From assembly GCA_964518995.1 (NCBI GenBank), contig CAZFJU010000001.1, positions 1-64,000 on the forward strand: DNA of 64,000 nt. Reading direction: 5' to 3'. Position numbers and translations under genes: made by a program. This document shows positions 33,786 through 41,024 of this stretch, one piece after another. This DNA is from ZC4RG20 sp964518995. GTDB lineage: Bacteria > Pseudomonadota > Gammaproteobacteria > Steroidobacterales > Rariloculaceae. Numbering within the stretch: the stretch's first letter is position 1; every line of letters starts with the position of its first letter. The notes beneath the pieces are model-generated. The model saw only the letters and a list, made by a program, of their open reading frames with translations. It had not been told where the DNA came from and made no database searches.

Positions 33786-34721
33786 ATGTCGATGAGCGAT
33801 ATTGCAACCCGCGCGGCACCGAGCTTCGATGCGATCGTCTCCATCAAGACGCGCATCCCCGAGGATGCCATGAGCGCCGGACTGCTCGGCACGGAGCGCT
33901 CCGGGCATGGCGTGCGAATTCGCGACGACGGCCTGATCGCCACGATCGGTTACATCGTGAACGAAGCGGAATCGATCTGGATCGGCTCGCGGGACGGCAC
34001 GACCGTGCCGGGCGTCGCGCTCGGCTATGACTTCGAAAGCGGCTTCGGCTTGGTGAAGCCGACGCTGCCGCTGCCTGGCGGCATGATTGAAATTGGCTCC
34101 GCCGCATCGCTCGCGGTCGGCGACGAGGTGCTCGTCGTCAGCAGCGATGCGAACGACGAAGGCCTTGCGGCCGATGTCGTCGCCAAGCGCGAGTTCGCCG
34201 GCCGCTGGGAGTATCTGCTCGAGGAGGCCGTCTTCACCGCACCGCCGCACGACAGCTGGTCGGGCGCGGCGCTGCTCGACGAGCGCGGCCGCCTTTGCGG
34301 CATCGGCTCCCTCGTGATTCAAAACTTCGACGTCGACGATACATTGACCACGGTCAACATGTTTGTGCCGATCGAGCTGCTGATGCCGATCGTCGACGAC
34401 ATCTGTGAGCACGGCCAGCGCCGCACACCGCCGCGGCCGTGGCTCGGTCTGCTGGTCGACGATTCGCACGATCGGCTGATGATCGTCGGCGTTTATCGCA
34501 GCTGCCCCGGCGACAAGGCGGGGCTGAAGCCCGGCGACTTGATCGTCGCCATCAATGGCGAGCCTGTCGACGACCTCGGGACACTGTTTCGCCGCGTGTG
34601 GACAATCGGCAGCGCCGGCGCCGAGATTCCGTTGACGATCGTGCGTGACGCCGAGCCGTTCGAAGCGATCGTCCAGTCGGCGGATCGGGCGTTGTTCCAG
34701 CGCAAGGGCACGGTGCAGTAG
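33786..34721 (+). CDS. HtrA/DegP-like protein with replaced catalytic residues, plus PDZ domain
   Basis: A 311-residue protein with a trypsin-fold domain (about 20-205) and a PDZ domain (about 215-305: PWLGLLVDDSHDRLMIVGVY, then AGLKPGDLIVAINGEPVDDL). The fold matches HtrA, but against DegP the catalytic His is Tyr56 (LIATIGYIVNEA), the Asp is Gly86 (YDFESGFGLVK), and only the Ser position is kept (Ser159 in HDSWSGAALLD, not GNSGG). There is no signal peptide, so it is probably cytoplasmic. A non-proteolytic chaperone or scaffold role is likely (inference). Start ATG 33786 or 33792; no strong ribosome site. It converges with the cytochrome c' gene across a long hairpin. Confidence 0.82.
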   Translation: MSMSDIATRAAPSFDAIVSIKTRIPEDAMSAGLLGTERSGHGVRIRDDGLIATIGYIVNEAESIWIGSRDGTTVPGVALGYDFESGFGLVKPTLPLPGGMIEIGSAASLAVGDEVLVVSSDANDEGLAADVVAKREFAGRWEYLLEEAVFTAPPHDSWSGAALLDERGRLCGIGSLVIQNFDVDDTLTTVNMFVPIELLMPIVDDICEHGQRRTPPRPWLGLLVDDSHDRLMIVGVYRSCPGDKAGLKPGDLIVAINGEPVDDLGTLFRRVWTIGSAGAEIPLTIVRDAEPFEAIVQSADRALFQRKGTVQ

Positions 34722-34743
34722 CCCGCCGAGCGAGTAACAAGTA

Positions 34744-34780
34744 GGGCGCGGCGGATTGCTCCGCCGCGCCCTTGTTCTTG
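34744..34780. terminator. Strong bidirectional hairpin terminator
   Basis: GGGCGCGGCGGA (34744-34755), loop TTGC, TCCGCCGCGCCC (34760-34771): a 12-bp perfect stem with a 4-nt loop, followed by TTGTTCTTG on the plus strand. It lies between the convergent HtrA-like and cytochrome c' genes and can serve both. Confidence 0.75.
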
Positions 34781-34854
34781 CTACCGGCTTGCCGGCCCCG
34801 ATGCCTTCGGCTCGGATTCACGCCGCCGAGACGCGGCGGCGGGCGGGGCGATGG

Positions 34855-35343
34855 TTACTCCGGCGCCCGATACGTGCTGTGGCAACCGCCGCAGGTTTGT
34901 TGCAACGGGCGCACCAAGTCCCGGGCCGCAGCAAGCCCGCCGGTATCAGCGGCATTCGCGACCGACTGCGCCGCCTGCTCGAAATCCTGCGCGCGGGCTT
35001 CGAAATCGCTCCAGCTCTGCCAGATTTCCGGCACCGACCGGCTGCCGTCGGGAATCCCTTCGGGCATGAAGCCTTCGGTCACCATGCCCGCAAGGCGCGC
35101 GAGATCGCCCGCTGCCTTCGTGAACAGTGCGTCGTCCTCCGGAATTTCGCCGCGCGACATGTTACCGAGCGTGAGCATCTTGGACGCGACGAGCGTCATG
35201 ACTGCGTCGCGGTACAGAAAAGCTTGACCTTCAGGCGTGTCCGCCAGAGCGTCGCGATCGACTCCGCCGCCGCCGCACCCGGCAGTCAGCACCATACCGA
35301 GCGCCGCAGTCGCGGCGAGAAATCTGCTGGAGGACTTTTTCAT
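34855..35343 (-). CDS. Cytochrome c'-type protein, predicted lipoprotein
   Basis: A 162-residue protein with a lipoprotein signal (MVLTAGCGGGG, Cys23) and a C-terminal heme c site Cys151-Gly-Gly-Cys154-His155 in QQTCGGCHSTYR, the location expected for the four-helix cytochrome c' family. LYRDAVMTLVASKMLTLGNM near residue 43 is the first helix that covers the heme. ATG 35343 gives the signal peptide directly. It lies about 85 nt downstream of the unknown gene in the molybdenum hydroxylase/cytochrome b region, so it may be the periplasmic electron acceptor of that enzyme, or bind NO like other cytochromes c'. The link is inferred from position. Confidence 0.83.
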   Translation of the reverse strand: MKKSSSRFLAATAALGMVLTAGCGGGGVDRDALADTPEGQAFLYRDAVMTLVASKMLTLGNMSRGEIPEDDALFTKAAGDLARLAGMVTEGFMPEGIPDGSRSVPEIWQSWSDFEARAQDFEQAAQSVANAADTGGLAAARDLVRPLQQTCGGCHSTYRAPE

Positions 35344-35429
35344 ACGAACCTTCCGATGTGCCACAAAATTGCGGTGCAGGATATACAAAGCGCCGAAGCG
35401 CCCGCAAGCCGAACGGATGCGCAGGCGGC

Positions 35430-35852
35430 TCAGGCCGACACGCGCCGCTTCAGTACCTCGTCGAGCACGAACAGATCCGTAAGCGTCGCGCGGAGGTGAA
35501 TCGATGCATTCAGGTTATCGACCAGCTGCGAGCTGATATCCGGGCGACTCAAAACCAGACCGATCGCCGAGCGCGCGGCCGCCGTATCCCGATCGAGCGC
35601 ATCGAAGAACTCGGCGCCGATCGTCACCGCATCATGCTCGTCGCTCGCAGCGACCACGCGCACGACATTGCCAAGACCGTCGAGCGCCGCGCGCATCGCC
35701 TCGAGCTGCTCACCCACACGGCTCGCCGCAGACCCCGCTCCTTGATGGGTCGTACGTCCCTGCGCCGCATACGCAAGCAGATACTCGTAGCCGGACTCGA
35801 TCGCATCGATGCGTCCGGCCAGCTCGTCTCGCGGATCGATCGGCATGCTCAT
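35430..35852 (-). CDS. Protein of unknown function, coupled to cytochrome b
   Basis: A 140-residue, mainly helical, cytoplasmic-looking protein that I do not recognise. It has no signal peptide, no Cys or heme motif and no membrane segment. Visible features are regular amphipathic helices (AGRIDAIESGYEYLLAYAAQ, VGEQLEAMRAALDGLGNVVR) and a C-terminal helical region ending LFVLDEVLKRRVSA. Its ATG overlaps the cytochrome b stop as ATGA, with GGAGGGTGGA just upstream, so it is certainly translated with that gene. It may be an assembly or accessory factor for the cytochrome or molybdoenzyme, but nothing in the sequence proves this. Confidence 0.75.
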   Translation of the reverse strand: MSMPIDPRDELAGRIDAIESGYEYLLAYAAQGRTTHQGAGSAASRVGEQLEAMRAALDGLGNVVRVVAASDEHDAVTIGAEFFDALDRDTAAARSAIGLVLSRPDISSQLVDNLNASIHLRATLTDLFVLDEVLKRRVSA

Positions 35853-36592
35853 TCCACCCTCCAGCGCTTCGTATCGTGATGACGCTCGTACTCGCCGCGC
35901 GTGATCCAGCCGCGGATCATCGAACGCGTGAAGAGCAGCTTCTCGGGGCGCAGGGCAAAGTAGACATGCGCGATGATCATCGGGATCAGCAGCAGCGCCG
36001 TCAGACCGTGCAGCACATAGACGACGCCCCATGTCGCATCCGTGAGCCAGTATGGGTTCCGCTGCCACCACGGCGTATCCATCCGCACCATCATCAGGCC
36101 GCCGGTCACGGCCGCGGTCAGCAGCACGAGCGCAAAGACGTGGTGAATTAGCTTTTGTGCAAGCGAATACTTACCCGGCTTGCGGGGCGGCTCGGTCGAT
36201 AGACGCAGATTGAAGCGCGCCACCGAGCGCAGATCACGAAAGTCGTCGAGCCCGATCCACATCGAGCGTAGACGTTGTCCGAACGGCGCACGGAGGATAT
36301 GAAAAAGAACGGCGCCGATCAGCACTAGGCCGGCAATCCAATGCGGCGTGACCCACGCGAACTGCACGCCGAAAATCGGCAGAAACGCGGTCGCCAGCAG
36401 CGTCAACACTGTGGCGGCGGTGAACCAGTGGAAAAGACGGTCCACCCAAGCATGGCGGGTGATGCGCGCAGACTCGTGCTGCGCGGCGGCTGTCGTCGTC
36501 GAATTCAAATCGGCGTCCCGGGCGCGGTGATTGGCGTGCGGCGCAGCTGGGTTAGCGAGGCTTGGGCGCGAACAGCCATCGATACAGCGCAT
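35849..36592 (-). CDS. Membrane cytochrome b (cytochrome b561/formate-dehydrogenase-gamma type)
   Basis: Up to 247 residues with four hydrophobic helices. Candidate heme-ligating histidines are in VDRLFHWFTAAT, HWIAGLVLIGAVLFHILR, AQKLIHHVFALVLL and LLLIPMIIAHVYFALRPE, the pattern of di-heme b-type quinone-linked cytochromes. The C terminus (RSMIRGWITRGEYERHHDTK) faces the cytoplasm in relatives. The first 40 residues before the first helix look non-conserved: ATG 36592 overlaps the preceding small gene by 41 nt, and a TTG at 36508 is an alternative start. Downstream of the molybdenum hydroxylase genes it probably passes electrons between enzyme and quinone pool (inference). Confidence 0.83.
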   Translation of the reverse strand: MRCIDGCSRPSLANPAAPHANHRARDADLNSTTTAAAQHESARITRHAWVDRLFHWFTAATVLTLLATAFLPIFGVQFAWVTPHWIAGLVLIGAVLFHILRAPFGQRLRSMWIGLDDFRDLRSVARFNLRLSTEPPRKPGKYSLAQKLIHHVFALVLLTAAVTGGLMMVRMDTPWWQRNPYWLTDATWGVVYVLHGLTALLLIPMIIAHVYFALRPEKLLFTRSMIRGWITRGEYERHHDTKRWRVE

Positions 36593-36704
36593 GCGCGCCG
36601 ATGAACGCGATGCCGGCCGCGAAGAAGATCCAGATCAAGTCCCAAGACATGCCTTGGACCACTTCGCGGCCGTAAACGTCTCGGCTGACGCGAACGAGCT
36701 CCAT
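36552..36704 (-). CDS. Small single-span membrane protein (50 residues)
   Basis: A short gene reading MELVRVSRDVYGREVVQGMS then WDLIWIFFAAGIAFIGAHAL and ending YRWLFAPKPR. It has a polar N-terminal half, one transmembrane helix (about residues 21-44) and a basic end. ATG 36704 lies 4 nt after the stop of the FAD-subunit gene, and its end overlaps the possible start of the cytochrome b gene, so it is embedded in the operon. I know no family for it. Small membrane subunits often stabilise cytochrome b partners; that role here is inference. It is too short for usual gene-length cut-offs and easily missed. Confidence 0.72.
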   Translation of the reverse strand: MELVRVSRDVYGREVVQGMSWDLIWIFFAAGIAFIGAHALYRWLFAPKPR

Positions 36705-36708
36705 CGTC

Positions 36709-37701
36709 TCACGCGTCCCGAATCGCGCGCGTCACGAGGTTCTGCAGCAAGGGTATTTTGAAGTGGTTCTGATTGAGCGGGGTCGCGCCGCGAATTGCGG
36801 ACTGGCCTGCCAGCTGCGCAGTCGCCTCGCTCTTCGGCTGCCCGCGCACGACTTCTTCGACGACCGTGAGCCGCCGCGGCACGCATTGCACCGCGCCGGC
36901 AGCGAGCCGTGCGCGCTCGATCGTCTCGCCGTTCACAACCAGTGCGGCCGCGATGTTGACGAGCGGGAAATCCCAGACGTTTCGGTCGGCGACCTTCTCG
37001 AAGTAGAAGCGTGCGCCGGACCACTCGGCGGGAATGCGCACGGAGGTCAGCACCTCGCCCGGCGCCAGCACCGTCATCCGCTCGATGTCGATGTTCGGGC
37101 CAATGAAGAATTGCTCTGCCGGCACCTCGCGTTCGCCGTTCGGGCCTGCAATGACCATGGTGGCATCAAGCACCACCATGGCCGGCGCGGTATCCGACGG
37201 GCTCACTGCGACGCAGCGATCCGCTCCCCACAGGCAATGCTCGCGGTTCTGGCCCTCCGGCGTATCCGCGTAGCAGGTATTGCCGCCGGCGCGGTAGCAG
37301 TCCACGCCATAGCGGTAGTACCAACAGCGGGCATCCTGACATAGGTTGCCGCCGACCGTGCCGCTGTTGCGGATCTGCGGGCTCGCAACCTTCCCCGCCG
37401 CTGCGGCCAGCACCCCAAAGCGGGTACGGATCGCCTCGTTACGCTCGATTTCCGTCAGCGTCGTCAGCGCACCGATCTCGATGCCGCCGTCGGCCGTCTC
37501 GCGAATGCCGCGCATCGCTTCGATGCCAGTTAAGTCCACGACATAGCGCGGACGCTTCACGCGATCCTTGAACCAGTCGAGACTGTCGTTACCGCCCGCC
37601 ATCGCCCAGCCGTCCGGGCCAAAACGACCGAGCAGGTCGATCGCCCCTTCAAGAGTATCGGGTTGATACAACTCGAACCCGGGCATCATGTCTCTGGCCA
37701 T
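36709..37701 (-). CDS. Molybdenum hydroxylase, FAD-binding subunit (XdhB/PaoB-like)
   Basis: A 330-residue FAD subunit of the xanthine dehydrogenase/aldehyde oxidase family. FAD contacts are seen in DGWAMAGGNDSLDWF near residue 30 and SPQIRNSGTVGGNLCQDAR near 107. Between about 120 and 165 lies a Cys-rich insertion (Cys121, 126, 135, 143, 156, 163; CWYYRYGVDCYRAGG) like the segment that binds an extra [4Fe-4S] cluster in 4-hydroxybenzoyl-CoA reductase and PaoB. The C-terminal domain (GAVQCVPRRLTVVEEVVRGQ) is the CO-dehydrogenase flavoprotein C-terminal type. It passes electrons from the 2Fe-2S subunit to FAD. It lies 47 nt after the 2Fe-2S gene, and the 50-residue gene follows by 4 nt. Confidence 0.9.
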   Translation of the reverse strand: MARDMMPGFELYQPDTLEGAIDLLGRFGPDGWAMAGGNDSLDWFKDRVKRPRYVVDLTGIEAMRGIRETADGGIEIGALTTLTEIERNEAIRTRFGVLAAAAGKVASPQIRNSGTVGGNLCQDARCWYYRYGVDCYRAGGNTCYADTPEGQNREHCLWGADRCVAVSPSDTAPAMVVLDATMVIAGPNGEREVPAEQFFIGPNIDIERMTVLAPGEVLTSVRIPAEWSGARFYFEKVADRNVWDFPLVNIAAALVVNGETIERARLAAGAVQCVPRRLTVVEEVVRGQPKSEATAQLAGQSAIRGATPLNQNHFKIPLLQNLVTRAIRDA

Positions 37702-37713
37702 CGCTCGCTCCGA

Positions 37714-37740
37714 GAAAAATAAATGGGGTCAGAGCCCTTT
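37714..37740. repeat. Short near-palindromic element (GGGGTCAGAGCCC) inside the operon
   Basis: The gap between the 2Fe-2S and FAD genes contains an A-rich stretch and then GGGGTCAGAGCCC (37725-37737), a palindrome around its central A with one mismatched pair, followed by TTTAT. I recall similar GGGGTCAGAGCCC-containing sequences as dispersed repeats in other proteobacterial genomes, but cannot check. It may be a repeat remnant or a weak RNA hairpin that adjusts expression within the operon. Confidence 0.4.
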
Positions 37741-37748
37741 ATCGTGGG

Positions 37749-38435
37749 TTACGCCTGCGACACGCGGCCGCCGTTCGCCGCGCGCATCACCGCGCTGAGA
37801 TAATGATCGTACGCGCCGCAGCGGCACAGGTTCCCCGATAACGCGTGCCGCGCTTCCTCGCGCGTCGGCGCCGCGTTCGCCCGCAATAGACCGACCGCGC
37901 TCATGATCTGCCCCGGCGTGCAGAACCCGCATTGCGGACCGAGCTCGTCGATCATCGCTTGTTGCACCGGATGCAGGTCGCCGTTCGGACCTTCAAGGCC
38001 CTCGACCGTCTCGATCGATCGGCGCCGGACGCTGTGCGTAAGCGTCGAGCAGGCATAGGTTGGCACGTCGTCGATCAGCACCGTGCAGGCGCCGCACTCG
38101 CCGCGATCGCAACCGAGTTTCGTGCCGGTCAGACCGAGCTTGTACCGCAGCGTCATGGCCAAGGTCTCGTTCGGCAGCACGTCAACCGGACGCATCTGAC
38201 CGTTGACCTGCAACGCCAGCATCCGCTCGACGCCGCCGGCCGGGGCCGCTCCGTCGCCGCCCGGCGAGCAGCCCATCAGATAGCCTGCGCCGGATACGAC
38301 TGCGCCGGACGCGATGACTCCCTTGATGAACTGCCGCCGCGTCGCCTTGGCGCGTACCACGGCATCCAGCCCTGCTTCGTCTGAGAGCGGACCGGCTAAA
38401 GCAGCACCCTCGCGATCCCCCGGATTTTCAGCCAT
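37749..38435 (-). CDS. Molybdenum hydroxylase, 2Fe-2S subunit with Tat signal (PaoA/IorA-like)
   Basis: A 228-residue subunit with two [2Fe-2S] clusters. Residues 31-56 carry a twin-arginine signal (ATRRQFIKGVIASGAVVSGA), with RR at 33-34 and a Cys at 56 after it. The plant-type cluster uses Cys109, 114, 117 and 129 (GCDRGECGACTVLIDD); the second uses Cys169, 172, 204 and 206 (CGFCTPGQIM and NLCRCGAYDHY). The Tat signal implies a folded, cofactor-loaded complex exported to the periplasm, as for PaoABC, with the other two subunits carried along. The N-terminal 30 residues before RR are unusually long. It is 48 nt downstream of the molybdenum subunit gene. Confidence 0.92.
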   Translation of the reverse strand: MAENPGDREGAALAGPLSDEAGLDAVVRAKATRRQFIKGVIASGAVVSGAGYLMGCSPGGDGAAPAGGVERMLALQVNGQMRPVDVLPNETLAMTLRYKLGLTGTKLGCDRGECGACTVLIDDVPTYACSTLTHSVRRRSIETVEGLEGPNGDLHPVQQAMIDELGPQCGFCTPGQIMSAVGLLRANAAPTREEARHALSGNLCRCGAYDHYLSAVMRAANGGRVSQA

Positions 38436-38483
38436 CGATTTGATCTCCGCTCGAAAAGCCGCCAGCTATGAGTTTGGACCGGC

Positions 38484-40886
38484 TCACGCCGTGTTGACCT
38501 GCAGCGGCGTGTGCGACTGCGGCCGCTCCGCTGCGGCATTGACGATCATGTCCGGCACGACCGGCGTACGGTTGAAGACGTGCCCGCCGAGCGCATCCGA
38601 GATGGCGCACAAAAGCGCCGCCGAAGCGCAACCCTGCACCGGCTCGCCGATGCCCTTTGCGCCGACCGGATTTTGCGGATCCGGTATGTCGACCGCGGCC
38701 CAGCGCATTTCGTCCGCGACATCGAGATAGGATGCCGGTTTCGCGTTCAAATAGCCGATATTCGCCGGCAAGCCGTTCTGCGGATCGTAGATGAGCCGCT
38801 CGTGCGCAGCCATGCTGAAGCCCATGATCGCGCCGCTGCGCACCTGCGCCGCAAGCCCCTGCGGGTGGATCACGGTGCCCGAATCGGCGACACCGACATA
38901 GTCGAGGATCTCGAACTTGCCAGTTTCGATATCCAGCTCGATCTCGATGAAGCCGGCTGCAAGCGCCGGCACGCTGCCGGTCAGCGCAAGGTTGTCCTTC
39001 GCGACGCCGACGAGCCCCGAGCCGGCTACACCGGCCGCCGCGGCCTTCGTGATGTCGTTCAGATCCGCCGGTATGTCGTGCCCCGCGAACGCGCCGCCAA
39101 GCTCGATCGCGCGCTGCGCGGCCTCGGCGTAGGTGAGCCCGACGCTCGGATCATCGGTGCGGAAAACTCGCTCGTCCTCGATGTCGTAATCGTCCGGCGC
39201 GCCGCCGAGATCCATCGCCGCGATCTCTTTCAGCTTCGCTAACGCGTCGATCGCCGCCGCATAGTTCGTACGGCTCATCGTGAACGACGTGTTGCTGCCA
39301 AACTGGCCGAGATTCCATGGCAGATGCTTCGAGCTGTCGCCGCGCTCGACGACGCAGCGCTCCCAGCTGTACTTCAACGTGTCGGCCGCGACGCGCGCGG
39401 TGACCGCATAGGAATAGGTGCCCAGATTGCCGACGCCGGTATGGATATGCAGCTTGCCGTCCGGCTTTAGCACGACCAGCCCGTCGAAGCCTGCCGCGCC
39501 CGCCGTATGAAACGCCTGACCGATACCGACACCGATCACCTTCGGCCCGTTGCGCTGGCCGCTGCGGGCGCTCTTCCCCGCCCATCCGAACTCCTCGGCG
39601 CCGATCGCGAGCGCCTCCGGCAAATGCGCGCTCGTAACGCCGCCCTGTCGGGCGCCGTAGCGCGCCGAGCTATCCGGCGCGTTGATCCGCCGGATCTCGA
39701 GCCGGTCGACACCGAGCTCGCGCGCCGCTTTGTCGATCAACGGCTCGACGGCCGCCGCAATCTGGTTCTGACCCGGGCCGCGCTGCGGGCCGCGCGGCGG
39801 CGTATTCGTCATGACCGGAACGCCGCGGAAACGCATTGCGGGCGGCGTGTAGACAAGCGACACCGCATCGGCGGCGGCTTGCCAGTCGTTGAAGCCGGCA
39901 TGCGGACCGTTCTCCTGGACAATGAACAGATCCACCGCGGTAACCCGCCCATCCGGCGCGAATCCAAGCTTGATGCGGCCCTGGAACCCGGCCCGCGCCG
40001 AGCCGATGTAGTACTCCTCGGGGCGGCTGATGCGCATCATCACCGGCCGGCCGATCTTGCGCGACAGCAGCGCCGGCACGGCGACGATTGGATAGGCGCC
40101 GCCCTTCGAGCCGAAGCCGCCGCCGCAATACTCCGCGATGAAGACCAGCTCGCTCGGCTCGATGCCGAGGTAGCGCGCCACCGTTGGCACCGGGAAGCTC
40201 TGGCTTTGCGAGGACGCGTGCAGAAAGCACTTGCCGTTCTGCCAATACGCGAAAGCGGAGCGCGGCTCCATCGAATGGTGCGACAAGCCGGCCGTGACGA
40301 ACGACTCGTCGAGCACGAGCGCTGCGCTCTCGAGGCCGGCGTCGACATCGCCGTACGACCATTCTTGCGCGGCCTGCCCGAGCGGCAGCTGATCCTCGCC
40401 CGCGGCCGCAAAATCTTGCGCGGTCCATTTGAAGCTCGCGAGCTCGCCGCTGTTGAAGACGTTGCCGTCGCGCCGCGCGTTCGGCCCGCCGGGGAACAGG
40501 CTCTCGAGCGGATCGACCGTGAACGGCAGCTCTTCGTATGTCACGCGGATGCGCTCGAGCGCATCGGCCGCGAGCTGCTCGCTCTCGGCAGCGATCGCGA
40601 GGATCGGCTGGCCGACGAACAACGGCTCGTGCGTCAGGATTTCATCCTGCGGCGCCGGCATCGCCGGGACATCGTCCGCCGTGAGAATGCCGACGACACC
40701 GGGCATGGCCAGCGCTTCGTCCGCATTGATGCTCACGACCCTTGCGTGCGGCATCGGGCTCGTCAGCATTTTGCAGAACACCATGCCGTCGGCCCGGAAG
40801 TCCTCGGCGTATTTCGCCCGCCCCGTGACTTTCGCCAACAGGTCGGGGGGGACGAAGTCCTTGCCGATCAGCGGCTCGTATGCCAT
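38484..40886 (-). CDS. Molybdenum hydroxylase, molybdopterin-binding catalytic subunit (XdhA/PaoC-like)
   Basis: An 800-residue catalytic subunit of the xanthine dehydrogenase/aldehyde oxidoreductase family. The small domain begins LLAKVTGRAKYAEDF. Cofactor segments include EYCGGGFGSKGGAYPIVAVP near 265, TPPRGPQRGPGQNQ near 375 (residues that shape the substrate pocket) and the C-terminal VGAKGIGEPVQGCASAA with the catalytic Glu. It has no signal of its own and is presumably exported with the Tat-signalled subunit. The substrate (aldehyde, N-heterocycle or other) cannot be told. It is the first gene of the run through 2Fe-2S, FAD, small membrane protein, cytochrome b and the unknown gene. No MoCo-insertion chaperone (XdhC-like) is nearby. 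Confidence 0.92.
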   Translation of the reverse strand: MAYEPLIGKDFVPPDLLAKVTGRAKYAEDFRADGMVFCKMLTSPMPHARVVSINADEALAMPGVVGILTADDVPAMPAPQDEILTHEPLFVGQPILAIAAESEQLAADALERIRVTYEELPFTVDPLESLFPGGPNARRDGNVFNSGELASFKWTAQDFAAAGEDQLPLGQAAQEWSYGDVDAGLESAALVLDESFVTAGLSHHSMEPRSAFAYWQNGKCFLHASSQSQSFPVPTVARYLGIEPSELVFIAEYCGGGFGSKGGAYPIVAVPALLSRKIGRPVMMRISRPEEYYIGSARAGFQGRIKLGFAPDGRVTAVDLFIVQENGPHAGFNDWQAAADAVSLVYTPPAMRFRGVPVMTNTPPRGPQRGPGQNQIAAAVEPLIDKAARELGVDRLEIRRINAPDSSARYGARQGGVTSAHLPEALAIGAEEFGWAGKSARSGQRNGPKVIGVGIGQAFHTAGAAGFDGLVVLKPDGKLHIHTGVGNLGTYSYAVTARVAADTLKYSWERCVVERGDSSKHLPWNLGQFGSNTSFTMSRTNYAAAIDALAKLKEIAAMDLGGAPDDYDIEDERVFRTDDPSVGLTYAEAAQRAIELGGAFAGHDIPADLNDITKAAAAGVAGSGLVGVAKDNLALTGSVPALAAGFIEIELDIETGKFEILDYVGVADSGTVIHPQGLAAQVRSGAIMGFSMAAHERLIYDPQNGLPANIGYLNAKPASYLDVADEMRWAAVDIPDPQNPVGAKGIGEPVQGCASAALLCAISDALGGHVFNRTPVVPDMIVNAAAERPQSHTPLQVNTA

Positions 40887-41024
40887 AGCGACACTCCTGC
40901 GACGGTTAAACCTGTGCCCGGCGTGCCGGGCAGCTCGGTGATAATACCGAAGATGCCGGGCGCGAGCACGGTGAAGCGGTGAGGCCTCGCGGCGGTCGGG
41001 CCGGCGCCGCGCGCAGGCGCCTAT

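Noticed and set aside
33786..34721. Active DegP/DegQ protease
   Set aside because: His and Asp of the triad are replaced and there is no signal peptide.
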